From contig PLHQ01000078.1 in the NCBI GenBank assembly GCA_003138975.1, forward strand, positions 43,632 through 107,631: a stretch of DNA of 64,000 nt. Direction: 5' to 3'. Source of the stretch: Acidobacteriaceae bacterium. GTDB taxonomy: Bacteria > Acidobacteriota > Terriglobia > Terriglobales > Acidobacteriaceae. Below, in pieces: positions 21,218-29,757 of this stretch. Within the stretch, counting starts at the first letter, position 1, and every line of letters starts with the position of its first letter. A model generated the notes under the pieces. That model made no database searches. It was not told the origin of the DNA and saw only the letters and a list, made by a program, of their open reading frames with translations. Made by a program: the position numbers and the translations under genes.

Positions 21218-21742
21218 TTACGGCAGCGTTCGCCGCGCGGGCTTCCCACCGGTACTTTTGTAGTCCGCGGGATAGAGCACCACGCAGCGGTCCCGGCCTT
21301 CGCCGTCGCTCTCGGTGCGAAGATCGGCTTCATCGCGCAGCGCCAGGTGCACCATGCGTCGCTCGCGCGACGACATGGGAGCGAAATGGAAGGGCGTACC
21401 CGTCTGCCGAACCTTCTCGGCGGCAACGCTCGCGGCCATGCGCAGTTCCTGCAACCGCAGAGATCGCTGATTCTTGCAGTCGAAGGCCACCTTCTCGTGC
21501 TCTCCCGAAGGCAGCCGCAAAATCTCGAACGCCAGCAGTTCCAGGGCGTGAAGAAGCTCGCCGCCGCGATCCAACAGCAGCGTCGAATCGGGCCCCGAGA
21601 AGTCAACGAAGATCTCAGGTTTCTCCCAGTCGCTCAGCGCTGGAGGGTCCACAACAATGCGGTATTTAAGATGAAGGCCGCCGTGAGTAACGACAGCTTG
21701 CAGAAATTCGTTGATTCTATTAGCAGCAGCAACTTTATCCAT
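21218..21742 (-). CDS. khpB: Jag/KhpB RNA-binding protein (KH and R3H domains)
   Basis: The 174-residue protein has a KH-like domain with the GxxG loop LDRGGELLHAL (about residues 57-67) and a C-terminal R3H domain (APMSSRERRMVHLALRDE, then TESDGEGRDRCVVLYP). This is the Jag/KhpB (SpoIIIJ-associated) RNA-binding protein normally encoded next to yidC, as here; the usual N-terminal Jag-N domain is absent. KhpB binds RNA, often with KhpA, and affects cell division and envelope genes in other bacteria. It follows yidC by 85 bases filled with a repeat. mnmE, the usual next gene, is not present. Confidence 0.88.
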   Translation of the reverse strand: MDKVAAANRINEFLQAVVTHGGLHLKYRIVVDPPALSDWEKPEIFVDFSGPDSTLLLDRGGELLHALELLAFEILRLPSGEHEKVAFDCKNQRSLRLQELRMAASVAAEKVRQTGTPFHFAPMSSRERRMVHLALRDEADLRTESDGEGRDRCVVLYPADYKSTGGKPARRTLP

Positions 21743-21748
21743 AAGATC

Positions 21749-21829
21749 AGCTCTCAGCTATCAGCCGTCAGCTCTCAGTTTGCCGGATGCACGCGCCAGC
21801 TGAAAGCTGATAGCTGACGGCTGACAGCT
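21749..21829. repeat. Imperfect inverted repeat, family F
   Basis: TCAGCCGTCAGCT at 21761-21773 is repeated in inverted orientation as AGCTGACGGCTGA at 21812-21824, with further AGCTNTCAG/CTGAAAGCT units around it. It fills the jag-yidC gap and touches the yidC stop codon, so it may form a hairpin in the yidC-jag transcript. Confidence 0.75.
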
Positions 21830-23642
21830 ACTTCTCCTTCTTCCTCGCCCGCTTTTCCATCATCTCGCGCATCTCGCGGCCCACCTTGGTGCGATTCATA
21901 ATGGCCTGCTGCGCAATCGAGATCAAGTTGCTCTCGGTGTAATACAAGTTCAAACCCGCAGCCAGATTGAAAAAAATGAAGCCCATCATCAAGGGCATCA
22001 TCACCGTCATCATTCTTTGCTGTGCTGGATCCATTCCCGCTTGCGGAGTCATGCGCTGCATGGCGAACATGCTGACTACCATGATGATCGGCAGAATAAA
22101 GTAAGGATCCCGCGCCGAAAGATCGCTGATCCAGAGCCAGTGCGCATGGCGGAGATCCAGAGCGATCCCCAACATCCGGTAGTACGCGATCAGAAACGGA
22201 AACTGAATGAGCAGTGGCAGGCAGCCGCCCGCGGGGTTCACCCCTTCCTTCTTGTACAGCGCGCTGATCTCTTCATTCATCGCCGCCTTGCGCGGGTCGC
22301 GCAGGCTGTACTTCTTGTATTTTTCCTGGATCGATTTGATCTGCGGCGCGATGCGCTGCATTTTCAGCATCGACTTCATCTGCGTGATCCGCAGCGGCAG
22401 CAGCGCAACTGTGATGATAAGAGTCTGAATGACGATAGCCCATCCCCAGTTGGGATAGACATGTTTGTAAGTCCACTTCAGCCACAGGAAAAGCGGGCGC
22501 GAGATCAGGCCCCACCAACCGAAGTCCACCGTGCCGCGCAGATCGGGATCGCCATTCTTGATGGTTGGCACGCTCACGGCTTCGAGCGAGGACAATTCTT
22601 TCGGCCCTACATACACACGCTCGCTGGTTGCGCCGCGAACGTCCCCCACGGCCGCACCCAGCACATCAACATTGATGATTTCTTTGGAGTCTGCTTTCTG
22701 CGGATCGCGCGGCACTTGCAGCGAGTTGCGCAGCGTGACCATGGCCGCGGTGTTCGGATCGTCGGGGATAAAGATGGCAGTGAAGTATTGATCGCCCGCG
22801 CCAGCCCATTCGAAAGGCCCTCGAATCGTATTGCCGCCGCTAATGCTCTTGCCCGCCAGACGCAAGACGAAATTTGGAAAGACCAATGCGGTGCGGTCGA
22901 CGGAAGCATCGTTGTGATAGTCGATGCGGGCGGCGGCATAGGAAGCCGGCGTCGCCTGGTCGCCGAACCCCGCGGGCCACGCAGGCGCGGCAAAGATTTC
23001 AGCACCCTTATAGACGACTGAAGTTTCGGCGTTCAAGACGTACGTGTGGTCGAAACGGAAAGTCTTCCGAACCACCACATCCTGATCGGCGTACTCGAAG
23101 GTAATCACGGCTGGCGCGGAGAGCTGGCCCTCATTCGAAGCCACGTAGAGCACCGAGTTCAGCTTGTTGCGCAGCGTCTCATCACCGGATGAGGAAGGGT
23201 AGGTCCACAGCGAAAGCGGATAGCCACACTTCTGCGCCGCGGCAGCATTTACCAGATCCAGCGGCCCGTTCTGCGCGTCATTATCGAACTTTTTCAGAAT
23301 CCAGGATTTCACCTGCGCGCCGCGATTCGTGAAAGTGATTTTGTAGAGGTCGTTCTCAATCACAGTTTCAGCTTCGGACGCTGCTTGCTTGTTTGCCGTG
23401 ATGGCCGGCGCACTCCTGGATGGAACAGACGGCGCGGCCAGATCGGATGCAGCCGCAGCAGCCGAGCTCGCCGCAGTTTGCTGTGGTGCAGATTCTTTCT
23501 GCTGCGGCGCCACCGGCGCCTGCGGCATGTACTTCTTCAGCAGTGGCTGGAAAATAATGAGGACAACGAACGTCAGTAGAAAGACGAGAAGCAGTCGCTT
23601 CTCGGCGCCGGGTTCTTGTTGAGGATTCTTAAAGTCGGCCAA
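21828..23642 (-). CDS. yidC: Membrane protein insertase YidC
   Basis: YidC inserts and folds inner-membrane proteins, alone or with Sec. The 604-residue product is the long Gram-negative form: one N-terminal helix (LLLVFLLTFVVLIIFQPLL), a large periplasmic beta domain (about residues 90-370), and the conserved C-terminal insertase core (WGWAIVIQTLIITVALLPLR, GGCLPLLIQFPFLIAYYRML, FFNLAAGLNLYYTESNLISI). The conserved Arg of the groove is in LPLRITQ. It sits in the classic rpmH-rnpA-yidD-yidC-jag order; the gap to yidD is 15 bases. Confidence 0.97.
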   Translation of the reverse strand: MADFKNPQQEPGAEKRLLLVFLLTFVVLIIFQPLLKKYMPQAPVAPQQKESAPQQTAASSAAAAASDLAAPSVPSRSAPAITANKQAASEAETVIENDLYKITFTNRGAQVKSWILKKFDNDAQNGPLDLVNAAAAQKCGYPLSLWTYPSSSGDETLRNKLNSVLYVASNEGQLSAPAVITFEYADQDVVVRKTFRFDHTYVLNAETSVVYKGAEIFAAPAWPAGFGDQATPASYAAARIDYHNDASVDRTALVFPNFVLRLAGKSISGGNTIRGPFEWAGAGDQYFTAIFIPDDPNTAAMVTLRNSLQVPRDPQKADSKEIINVDVLGAAVGDVRGATSERVYVGPKELSSLEAVSVPTIKNGDPDLRGTVDFGWWGLISRPLFLWLKWTYKHVYPNWGWAIVIQTLIITVALLPLRITQMKSMLKMQRIAPQIKSIQEKYKKYSLRDPRKAAMNEEISALYKKEGVNPAGGCLPLLIQFPFLIAYYRMLGIALDLRHAHWLWISDLSARDPYFILPIIMVVSMFAMQRMTPQAGMDPAQQRMMTVMMPLMMGFIFFNLAAGLNLYYTESNLISIAQQAIMNRTKVGREMREMMEKRARKKEK

Positions 23643-23657
23643 AGTTTGATTATCGCC

Positions 23658-23936
23658 TCAAATTCTTGGTGCGCATGCGCCGCACTTCTCCAGGGACTCA
23701 TCTCCCCTCCCCGCTCGCACTACCGGGTCGTAACCGGCCCGGGCAAACGGGTGACAGCGCAGCACGCGTCCTAAAGCCATCAATCCGCCACGCAGGGCGC
23801 CATAGCGCTCCACGGCTTCCATGGCATATTCCGAGCAGGTCGGCACGTAGCGGCAGGCCGGGGGAAGCATGGGCGAGATCGCCCACTTGTAAGCCCGCAG
23901 CAATTGCAGCGTGACGAATTTGGCGCACTGCCTCAA
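23658..23936 (-). CDS. yidD: Membrane protein insertion efficiency factor YidD
   Basis: YidD is a small amphipathic protein that helps YidC-dependent insertion. The 92-residue product has the family core [20 protein letters not shown], followed by [11 protein letters not shown] and [13 protein letters not shown]. The C-terminus is short and Cys-containing (KCGACAPRI). Two bases separate its start from the rnpA stop, so the two are translationally linked. Identification is firm. Confidence 0.95.
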   Translation of the reverse strand: MRQCAKFVTLQLLRAYKWAISPMLPPACRYVPTCSEYAMEAVERYGALRGGLMALGRVLRCHPFARAGYDPVVRAGRGDESLEKCGACAPRI

Positions 23937-23938
23937 GA

Positions 23939-24391
23939 TTAGTTTTCGGCCTCCGGCCTGGCGCTCTTTAACTCAGCCGCCGGCGCCACCTTCCCTGACA
24001 ACTTCTGCTCAATCACCGCGAAGGCGCGTCTCACTTCGCTCAGCACATCGGCAAAATCCGCGGTCAACGACGATTTCTTGGGATTGATCACCACATCCGC
24101 CGCAACCCCGCCCACTGGACGCGACATGCGAACCGTCTCGCGTAAGCGCCTCCTGATGCGGTTGCGTTGCACCGCGCCGCCCAGCACACGTCCAACCGTA
24201 AATCCCACCCGGATCCCTTGTGGCGCTGGCACTCCCGTTTGCGTCTTCGCATCCGCCTTCGGACGTGGCCAGTAGAAGACCGTCATGGACGCGGAAAAAT
24301 GCCGCCGTCCCTGTTTGTAGACGCGCTCGAAATCCGCATGGCGCAAAAGCCGAGCTGTGCGCGGAAATCGTGCTGCCTTCTTTGCTGGCAT
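23939..24391 (-). CDS. rnpA: Ribonuclease P protein component
   Basis: RnpA is the protein subunit of RNase P, which matures tRNA 5' ends. From the ATG at 24391 ([20 protein letters not shown]) the product is 150 residues; the frame is open to 24484 and contains other ATG codons, but this start gives the typical length. The RNR signature is [15 protein letters not shown], preceded by [13 protein letters not shown] spacer rich in Lys/Pro (about residues 43-58) is longer than in most RnpA. It lies about 100 bases after rpmH, in the usual order. Confidence 0.92.
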   Translation of the reverse strand: MPAKKAARFPRTARLLRHADFERVYKQGRRHFSASMTVFYWPRPKADAKTQTGVPAPQGIRVGFTVGRVLGGAVQRNRIRRRLRETVRMSRPVGGVAADVVINPKKSSLTADFADVLSEVRRAFAVIEQKLSGKVAPAAELKSARPEAEN

Positions 24392-24492
24392 GGTATCCGG
24401 TCGAGTTCCCAGCGCGGCATCCGCCATCATGCCCTCGTACTGCAACCTGCGGCCGAGTATCTCGACTGTAGTTGGGAGCGGCACCAGAAAAG

Positions 24493-24648
24493 CTACTCGC
24501 GGAATCCGGGTTTCACGGATACCCGCTTCCGCCCTTTGGCGCGGCGGCGGGATATCACCTTCTTGCCGCCCTGGGTCTTCATGCGCGTGCGAAATCCGTG
24601 CTTCTTGCTTCGCTTGCGCCGGTTAGGTTGGAATGTACGCTTGGGCAT
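24493..24648 (-). CDS. rpmH: 50S ribosomal protein L34
   Basis: A 51-residue reading frame on the minus strand gives [40 protein letters not shown] and [11 protein letters not shown], a standard L34. It is below common ORF length cut-offs and easily missed. L34 is a basic protein of the large ribosomal subunit. It heads the rnpA-yidD-yidC-jag cluster and faces dnaA across 544 bases. Confidence 0.97.
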   Translation of the reverse strand: MPKRTFQPNRRKRSKKHGFRTRMKTQGGKKVISRRRAKGRKRVSVKPGFRE

Positions 24649-25192
24649 GAAAAGTAGCTGCTCCTGATTCCGTCGACAGTGTTAGGGCAAACGATGAGTA
24701 TAAATGACCACGTGCCACAAGGGCAAAGGGAGAGCCGATGGGAAAGTCTCAGTCTGCCCTGTGCTGTTCTCTCTGCATTCTCCGCAGCCGTTCTCCGCGA
24801 TTCCGCGACTTAGGATTTTTGCCCCTCGTCAGCCTCATCCACATCGTAAACCGCGAACACCACGAAGTCAGAGCCAACTGGATCGCGCGAGAAATTTTGC
24901 ACCGCGCTCGTTGCAGTTACATCCTCGACACTTGACACGCGCCCCGCTTCGCGTTCTGAATGAGCATGAGCCAAAATTTTCGTTCAAGATTTCCGTGCGA
25001 CGAAAAAAATTTCGTGCTACCATGCGGCACTGTTCAAGTTTAAGAAAATCTCATTCACCATGACAACCGCGCACACTACAACAGGCGCATTCCGCAGTAC
25101 ACTAAGAGTTCCAGCAGCTTGTCGGTAAAAGGCATTTTTTAACAGGCGCCCTCAGCCAGCCGCCGGGACGCCGCGGCGGGTATTTCATATCT
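24649..25192. other. rpmH-dnaA divergent intergenic region
   Basis: This 544-base gap holds the divergent promoters of the rpmH and dnaA clusters. Only one loose DnaA-box-like 9-mer is visible (TCATCCACA at 24836-24844). Near the dnaA start there is a GC-rich palindrome (CCGCCGGGACGCCGCGGCGG, about 25160-25179) that could form a leader hairpin, and an A/T-rich CGAAAAAAATTTCG at about 24999. No small gene is convincing. It is a possible but poorly supported origin site. Confidence 0.45.
24697..24702 (-). promoter_or_regulatory. Possible -10 box of the rpmH operon
   Basis: TATACT on the minus strand lies about 50 bases before the rpmH ATG. The -35 region is weak (TTGCCC/CTTGTG at about the right distance). 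Support is by position and sequence only. Confidence 0.35.
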
Positions 25193-26566
25193 ATGTCAGT
25201 TACAAGCACAACACTTTCCCCCAATCCGTGGATGCGCATTCTCGATGCGCTGGAAAAAAAGATCAACCGGCACTCCTATGACACGTGGCTGAAGCCCACA
25301 CGCTACAGCCACTCCAGTGGCGGAATTTTATTCGTGCGCGTGCCCACAGCGGAGTTTCGCCACGCCGGCGACAAGTACGCCGACCTCATCCAGGAAGCCA
25401 TCGACAACCTCGGCCTCGAGTTCAGTGACGTAAAGTTCGTCACCCCCGAGGACGACCCTGCCGCGACCACCCTGCGCCACAACGGCGGGCTCTCCGCACT
25501 TCCGGCCGCGACCGCTCCGGCGCAGGCTCGTTTTGACTGGGATGGTGCTGCGCAGCTGAACCCGCGCTACACCTTCGACGCTTTTGTCATCGGCTCCGGC
25601 AACCAGTTCGCGCATGCGGCATGCCAGGCTGTCGCCGAGCGTCCTTCCAAAGCCTACAATCCGCTCTTCCTATACGGCGGCGTCGGCATGGGCAAGACCC
25701 ATCTGATGCAAGCCATCGGACACGAAGTCAAGCGGCGCCAGCCTCAGGCCGCCATCTGCTACGTATCCAGCGAGAAGTTCACCAACGACATGATCAACTC
25801 GCTGCGCTACGACAAGATGACCAGCTTCCGCGACAAGTTCCGCGGCGTCGACGTTCTGCTCGTCGACGACATCCAGTTCCTCGCCGGCAAAGAGCGCACG
25901 CAGGAAGAGTTCTTCCACACCTTCAACGCTCTGCACGACACCATGAAGCAGATCGTGATCGCCAGCGATCGCTCGCCAAAAGAGCTCGCCGAGATCGAAG
26001 ACCGTCTGCGCAGCCGCTTCGAATGGGGATTGATTGCCGACATTCAGCCTCCCGACCTCGAAACAAAAGTTGCCATCCTGCAAAAGAAAGCCGAGCAGGA
26101 AAAAGTAACGCTCCCCACGGATGTAGCCCTCTACGTCGCGCAGAATATTCGCTCGAACGTGCGCGAGTTGGAAGGCGCGCTCATCCGTCTCGTCGCCCAT
26201 TCATCTCTGATTGGCGCCGAGATCACGTTACCCTACGCGCAGCAGGTTCTCAAAAATTTCATCGACTCGCAGGCCCGCAAGGTCACCATCGAGTCCATTC
26301 AGAAAATGGTTGCCGAGCAGTTTGGTCTGCGTCTGGTTGAGATCAAAGCCAAAGATAATTCGCGCGCGATCGTTTATCCCCGCCAGATTGCGATGTACCT
26401 GGCCAAGCATATGACCGAAGCGTCGCTGCCGGAAATCGGACGCCAGTTCGGCGGAAAACATCACACCACCGTTCTGCACTCCGTCGAAAAAATTGAAGAG
26501 GTCCGCAAGAACGACAAAGATTTAAACAGGCTGCTCAATAAATTGACTGAGCATTTAGGCGGATAA
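25193..26566 (+). CDS. dnaA: Chromosomal replication initiator DnaA
   Basis: DnaA binds DnaA boxes at the origin, opens DNA and loads the helicase. The 457-residue protein has all four domains: domain I (WMRILDALEKKINRHSYDTW), a short linker, the AAA+ domain III (Walker A YGGVGMGKTH about residue 163, Walker B VLLVDDIQFLAG, box VII RSRFEWG) and the DNA-binding domain IV with signature GRQFGGKHHTTVLHSVEKI. The signature reads GGKHHTT where GGRDHTT is most common, which could slightly alter box preference. dnaN follows after 304 bases on the same strand. Confidence 0.98.
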   Translation: MSVTSTTLSPNPWMRILDALEKKINRHSYDTWLKPTRYSHSSGGILFVRVPTAEFRHAGDKYADLIQEAIDNLGLEFSDVKFVTPEDDPAATTLRHNGGLSALPAATAPAQARFDWDGAAQLNPRYTFDAFVIGSGNQFAHAACQAVAERPSKAYNPLFLYGGVGMGKTHLMQAIGHEVKRRQPQAAICYVSSEKFTNDMINSLRYDKMTSFRDKFRGVDVLLVDDIQFLAGKERTQEEFFHTFNALHDTMKQIVIASDRSPKELAEIEDRLRSRFEWGLIADIQPPDLETKVAILQKKAEQEKVTLPTDVALYVAQNIRSNVRELEGALIRLVAHSSLIGAEITLPYAQQVLKNFIDSQARKVTIESIQKMVAEQFGLRLVEIKAKDNSRAIVYPRQIAMYLAKHMTEASLPEIGRQFGGKHHTTVLHSVEKIEEVRKNDKDLNRLLNKLTEHLGG

Positions 26567-26870
26567 ACGCGGTGATTTTTACGTTTTCCACTGTGCAGCG
26601 CAGTCTTCCTTTTCCAAGTCTGTGAATGCGATGTGGAAACGGTGCAAGGCCCAGGCGAAACCAGAAAAGTGGAAATCTTGTTGTAGGGTCTCCGCCAGGT
26701 TCAGGACCGATTTCTCACACAAAGGGCTGGTTCCCAAAGCGGTGACAACAGGCCGGTTGATAAAGTTTTCCACTTCTCCGACCTGCCTACTGTTACTGCT
26801 GGTTTTATAGGTTTTGCATTTGATATAAGGGAAGTAATAAAAGTAGCAAGCGGCAGGGGAGACAAAGTCT
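26567..26870. other. dnaA-dnaN intergenic region with four DnaA-box-like 9-mers (candidate oriC)
   Basis: This 304-base gap contains four related 9-mers: TTTTCCACT at 26584-26592 and 26766-26774 (plus strand), and TGTGGAAAC at 26632-26640 and AGTGGAAAT at 26668-26676 (minus-strand GTTTCCACA and ATTTCCACT). They fit a relaxed DnaA box NTTTCCACW rather than TTATCCACA. An AT-rich stretch (about 26800-26850, TTTTATAGGTTTTGCATTTGA) follows and could be an unwinding element. Origins often lie here, but base skew does not change sign at this point. Confidence 0.4.
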
Positions 26871-28019
26871 ATGCCGGTTGAAGCGGCCGTTGCGGTGGGA
26901 ACGATGGAGATCACGGTCAGCAAAGTCGAATTACTGCGGGAGTTGACCGCCACGCAGGGCGTGGTCGAGCGCAAGACCACCATTCCCATTCTATCCAACT
27001 ATTTATTCGAAGCGGCCGAGGGCAAACTGTCGCTCACTGCGACCGACCTCGATCTCAGCCTGCGCACGTCATGTAACGCTAAAGTTAAGAAAGAAGGCTC
27101 CTGTACAATTCCCGCCCGCAAGTTGTATGACTACGTAAAGCTCCTGCCCGACGCCGACATAACCATCAAGTTGCTCGATAATCACTGGGTGAGCATCCGC
27201 TGTGGCCGCTCCAACACCAAGATGGTCGGCATGGCAAAGTCCAACTTCCCAAGCTTGCCAGTATTTCCGACAGCCGGCGTGGTGAAGATTCCTGGCCAGG
27301 TATTGCGTGGTCTGATTGCCCGCACCGGATTTGCCATCTCCAGCGAAGAATCGCGCTACACGCTGAACGGCGCATTAATGCTGTTAAAGCCCGAGTCGAT
27401 CACCATGGTCGCCACCGACGGTCACCGACTGGCTCACTGCGAGCGCAGCGGAGAAAAATTCGAAGGCATCTCCGGTGAGATGAAGACTCTAGTCCCCAAA
27501 AAAGCAATGGACGAACTCAAGTCCCTGCTCGATTCGACTGACGCCGAAACCGTCGAGTTCGCCAAAGACGACTCCACTCTTTTCTTCCGCATCGGTTCGC
27601 GTCTGCTTACCTCGCGCCAACTCACCGGACAGTTCCCCAACTTCGAAGCCGTCCTGCCCAAGGACAATAACAAGAGCATCACCCTGAACAGCGCTGATCT
27701 GAACTCCGCCATCCTCCGCGTCGCCCAATTCGCCGACGAACGCTCCCGCGCGGTTCGCATGAAGCTGGAAAAAGGCGAAGTAAAAATTTCCGCATCCTCC
27801 ACCGAAGCCGGCGAGTCCGAGGATTCCATCGAAGCGCCCTACGACGGCGAGACCCTCACCATTGGTTTCAACGCCGTCTACCTGGTCGACTTCCTCAAAG
27901 CCGCCGGCACTGACGAGGTTCGCCTCGAGCTGAAAGATTCCCAATCCGCCGGCCAGCTTCGCCCTGCCGAAGGCGACGATTACAAGTACCGCTATATCGT
28001 CATGCCCATGCGCATTTGA
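26871..28019 (+). CDS. dnaN: DNA polymerase III sliding clamp (beta)
   Basis: The beta clamp is a ring dimer that tethers DNA polymerase III and many repair proteins to DNA. The product is 382 residues from the ATG at 26871, which has a GGGGAG site 9 bases upstream; the ATG at 26904 (MEITVSKVELLRE) would give the more usual N-terminus but has no clear ribosome site. Three clamp domains are visible (ERKTTIPILSNYLF; ATDGHRLAHCE; C-terminal YRYIVMPMRI, the standard clamp end). It follows dnaA. Confidence 0.97.
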   Translation: MPVEAAVAVGTMEITVSKVELLRELTATQGVVERKTTIPILSNYLFEAAEGKLSLTATDLDLSLRTSCNAKVKKEGSCTIPARKLYDYVKLLPDADITIKLLDNHWVSIRCGRSNTKMVGMAKSNFPSLPVFPTAGVVKIPGQVLRGLIARTGFAISSEESRYTLNGALMLLKPESITMVATDGHRLAHCERSGEKFEGISGEMKTLVPKKAMDELKSLLDSTDAETVEFAKDDSTLFFRIGSRLLTSRQLTGQFPNFEAVLPKDNNKSITLNSADLNSAILRVAQFADERSRAVRMKLEKGEVKISASSTEAGESEDSIEAPYDGETLTIGFNAVYLVDFLKAAGTDEVRLELKDSQSAGQLRPAEGDDYKYRYIVMPMRI

Positions 28020-28062
28020 TACCAGGCAAATGTCCGGGAAAGACGTAGGCCCGCGACTCTTT

Positions 28063-28101
28063 TGTCATCCTGAGCGCCTCGTTTGCGCGAAGGACCGATG
28101 C
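28063..28101. repeat. Dispersed repeat, family A (short form)
   Basis: TGTCATCCTGAGCGCCTCGT, then GCGCGAAGGACCGATGC. Nearly the same unit occurs at 32467-32506. It lies between dnaN and mscL. Confidence 0.8.
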
Positions 28102-28244
28102 AACCTGCTCGCAGCGGCAACGCTGCCGTCCACTCCAATCCCCGCCAATTGCGCTTCCTTGAATACATTCAAATGTCCTGTTGGGCTTGACCTGAGAGTT
28201 CTCCTGTCATAAATTGGCGCAACCCTGTTTTGAAGGAGTTTCCT

Positions 28245-28664
28245 ATGCTCGACGGTTTTAAAAAGTTCATCCTGCGGGGCAATGTGGTGGATATGGCGGT
28301 CGGCGTAGTCATCGGCGCGGCCTTCGGCGGCGTGGTCGCGGCGCTTACCAAGGACTTGCTCACACCTCTAATCGGAGCACTCGTCGGCAAGCACGGTGAC
28401 TTTTCCAGTCTCGCATTTACCATTAATGGCACGCCGTTTCCTGTCGGGGAGTTCATTAACGCCTGTGTCTCGTTCTTCCTGATTGCCGCTACGATTTACT
28501 TCTTCGTGGTCACTCCGGTAAATGCTCTGGTGGCCCGCATGAATAAAGGCGAGAAGCCCGCCGACCCCACCACCAAGAAGTGTCCCGAGTGCCTCAGCGA
28601 GATTCCCATCGACGCCCGCCGCTGTGCCCACTGCACGCAGCCGGTCCTGGGACGAGCCGCATAA
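28245..28664 (+). CDS. mscL: Large-conductance mechanosensitive channel MscL with C-terminal zinc ribbon
   Basis: MscL opens under membrane tension to release solutes after osmotic downshock. I start at the ATG at 28245 because AAGGAG lies 7 bases upstream; product 139 residues. The core has helix 1 (GNVVDMAVGVVIGAAFGGVV) and helix 2 (FFLIAATIYFFVVTPVNALV). The C-terminus is unusual: after the cytoplasmic linker it carries a zinc-ribbon CPECLSEIPIDARRCAHC in place of the standard helical bundle. The extra domain could bind metal or a partner. A strong hairpin follows. Confidence 0.93.
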   Translation: MLDGFKKFILRGNVVDMAVGVVIGAAFGGVVAALTKDLLTPLIGALVGKHGDFSSLAFTINGTPFPVGEFINACVSFFLIAATIYFFVVTPVNALVARMNKGEKPADPTTKKCPECLSEIPIDARRCAHCTQPVLGRAA

Positions 28665-28679
28665 CTACCTCTCAGCAAC

Positions 28680-28705
28680 AAGGGCGGCCAATTTTGGCCG
28701 CCCTT
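28680..28705. terminator. Bidirectional hairpin terminator between mscL and dinB-like gene
   Basis: A perfect 12-bp stem (AAGGGCGGCCAA / TTGGCCGCCCTT) with a TT loop lies between the convergent stop codons of mscL and the DinB gene. The flanking T or A runs are short, so it works in both directions. Confidence 0.85.
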
Positions 28706-28727
28706 TCGATCATCCAGCAACGCGTCC

Positions 28728-29231
28728 TTAGATGCCCTCATCCGCCGACGGCCCGTACACCGAAGGCACCGGCACTCCATTCAGCCGCAGATAAACTCCC
28801 AACTGCGCCCGATGATGGATCATGTGATTCATCATCATTCGCCGCAGCGCGCCAATCCGCGGTCCGTCATAAATCTTCTTCTCGCCTACCGCCAGCGACC
28901 AGTTCTTCTGCAAGTCTGCATCGCTCACGCCGGCAATCGCCGCCCGCAACTGCGCCACGTTCTTATCGAATATTTCCACTATATGCTTCTGCGACTCCGC
29001 CACCAGCGGCTTCTGCCCCGGCGGCCGGTTCGCAAAGTTGAACGAGTCCACCTGGATCATCATCATTCCAAATCCCGGCAGCTCCGCCAAATGCCCCGCC
29101 AGCCTACCCAGCCCCATCGATTTCTCGTGCGGCTTCCAGGTTAGCTTGTCCTCCGGAATCCGCTCCAGCGTCTTCCGCGTGCTCGCCATCTCGAGATCGA
29201 GTTCCTTAAGCAGTCCTTCGCTTACTCCCAT
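28728..29231 (-). CDS. DinB-family protein
   Basis: The 167-residue product starts at the ATG at 29231, directly behind a strong GGAGG. It has the DinB four-helix pattern: LLKELDLEMASTRKTLERIP, LGRLAGHLAELPGF with a metal His, and MMMNHMIHHRAQLGVYLRLN with two more His. DinB proteins are metal-binding helical bundles, many of them thiol transferases (e.g. bacillithiol) or of unknown function. Nothing around it narrows the substrate. Family assignment is secure; function is not. Confidence 0.88.
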   Translation of the reverse strand: MGVSEGLLKELDLEMASTRKTLERIPEDKLTWKPHEKSMGLGRLAGHLAELPGFGMMMIQVDSFNFANRPPGQKPLVAESQKHIVEIFDKNVAQLRAAIAGVSDADLQKNWSLAVGEKKIYDGPRIGALRRMMMNHMIHHRAQLGVYLRLNGVPVPSVYGPSADEGI

Positions 29232-29278
29232 TTCATTCCTCCCTCCTGATATTTCCATGTGCAGGATTTAAGAGCCAT

Positions 29279-29320
29279 GTGGGAACAGCGCCCTCGGCTG
29301 TCCACGGAGCGAAGCTCCCA
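29279..29320. repeat. Dispersed repeat, family B (GGGGACAGCC type)
   Basis: GTGGGAACAGCGCCCTCGGC, then TGTCCACGGAGCGAAGCTCCC. The core is a palindrome-like ACAGC...GCTGT; copies lie at 34233, 44359, 49089 and (inverted) 57154. Confidence 0.85.
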
Positions 29321-29685
29321 GCCTTACTCTTGGTTTGGATGTGCCGCCGCACCACTTCGCTTCTCTAAGTCTTGGGGAAGGAGTCTGTTGTGAAAAAGTC
29401 CACTAAAACGCACACTCGCGCCCACTTCATGATCGCCCGTAGCACCCGCATATTGTTCTTGCTTTCACAACATATCCACAGAGCCCATCTGCCGTTCCAC
29501 TATTACCAACTCGGTTCGCGCGCCGTTTCCGACATCAGTCCGCAAAGAAATTCCACTTTCACCGCCCGCAGCCTCGGCTGACATAAAACCATAGAACGCC
29601 CAACTCACTTTCTCCCACCCATTAACTTCCAAGATTCTTACCCAGCGAGATTCGAGCGCACCTGTCTGTGGATGAACTCCGCCGC

Positions 29686-29718
29686 TCAAAAAAGAAAAGC
29701 GGCCCACGAAGGCCGCCA
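29686..29718 (-). terminator. Rho-independent terminator of the pseudo-receiver gene
   Basis: On the minus strand GCGGCC, loop TTCGTG, GGCCGC is followed by TTTTCTTTTTTG, about 40 bases after the stop of the gene at 29758-30144. Confidence 0.75.
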
Positions 29719-29757
29719 TCCAATCTGAAAACTGAAAACTGAGAACTAGCTTCTGCC

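Larger units (their letters stand above)
29232..29757. other. Intergenic region with repeats and a terminator
   Basis: This 526-base stretch holds a family B repeat (29279-29320), a family F-like TGAAAACTGAAAACTGAGAA (29731-29750) and a terminator (29686-29718). A 69-codon open frame at 29372 has no recognisable motif and I do not accept it as a gene. Confidence 0.5.

Noticed and set aside
24836..24844. TCATCCACA as a DnaA box before dnaA
   Set aside because: A single imperfect box in a 544-base gap is not enough to claim an origin there.
29372..29581. 69-codon open frame after a family B repeat
   Set aside because: Sequence rich in random Arg/His/Ser, no motif, and no ribosome site.
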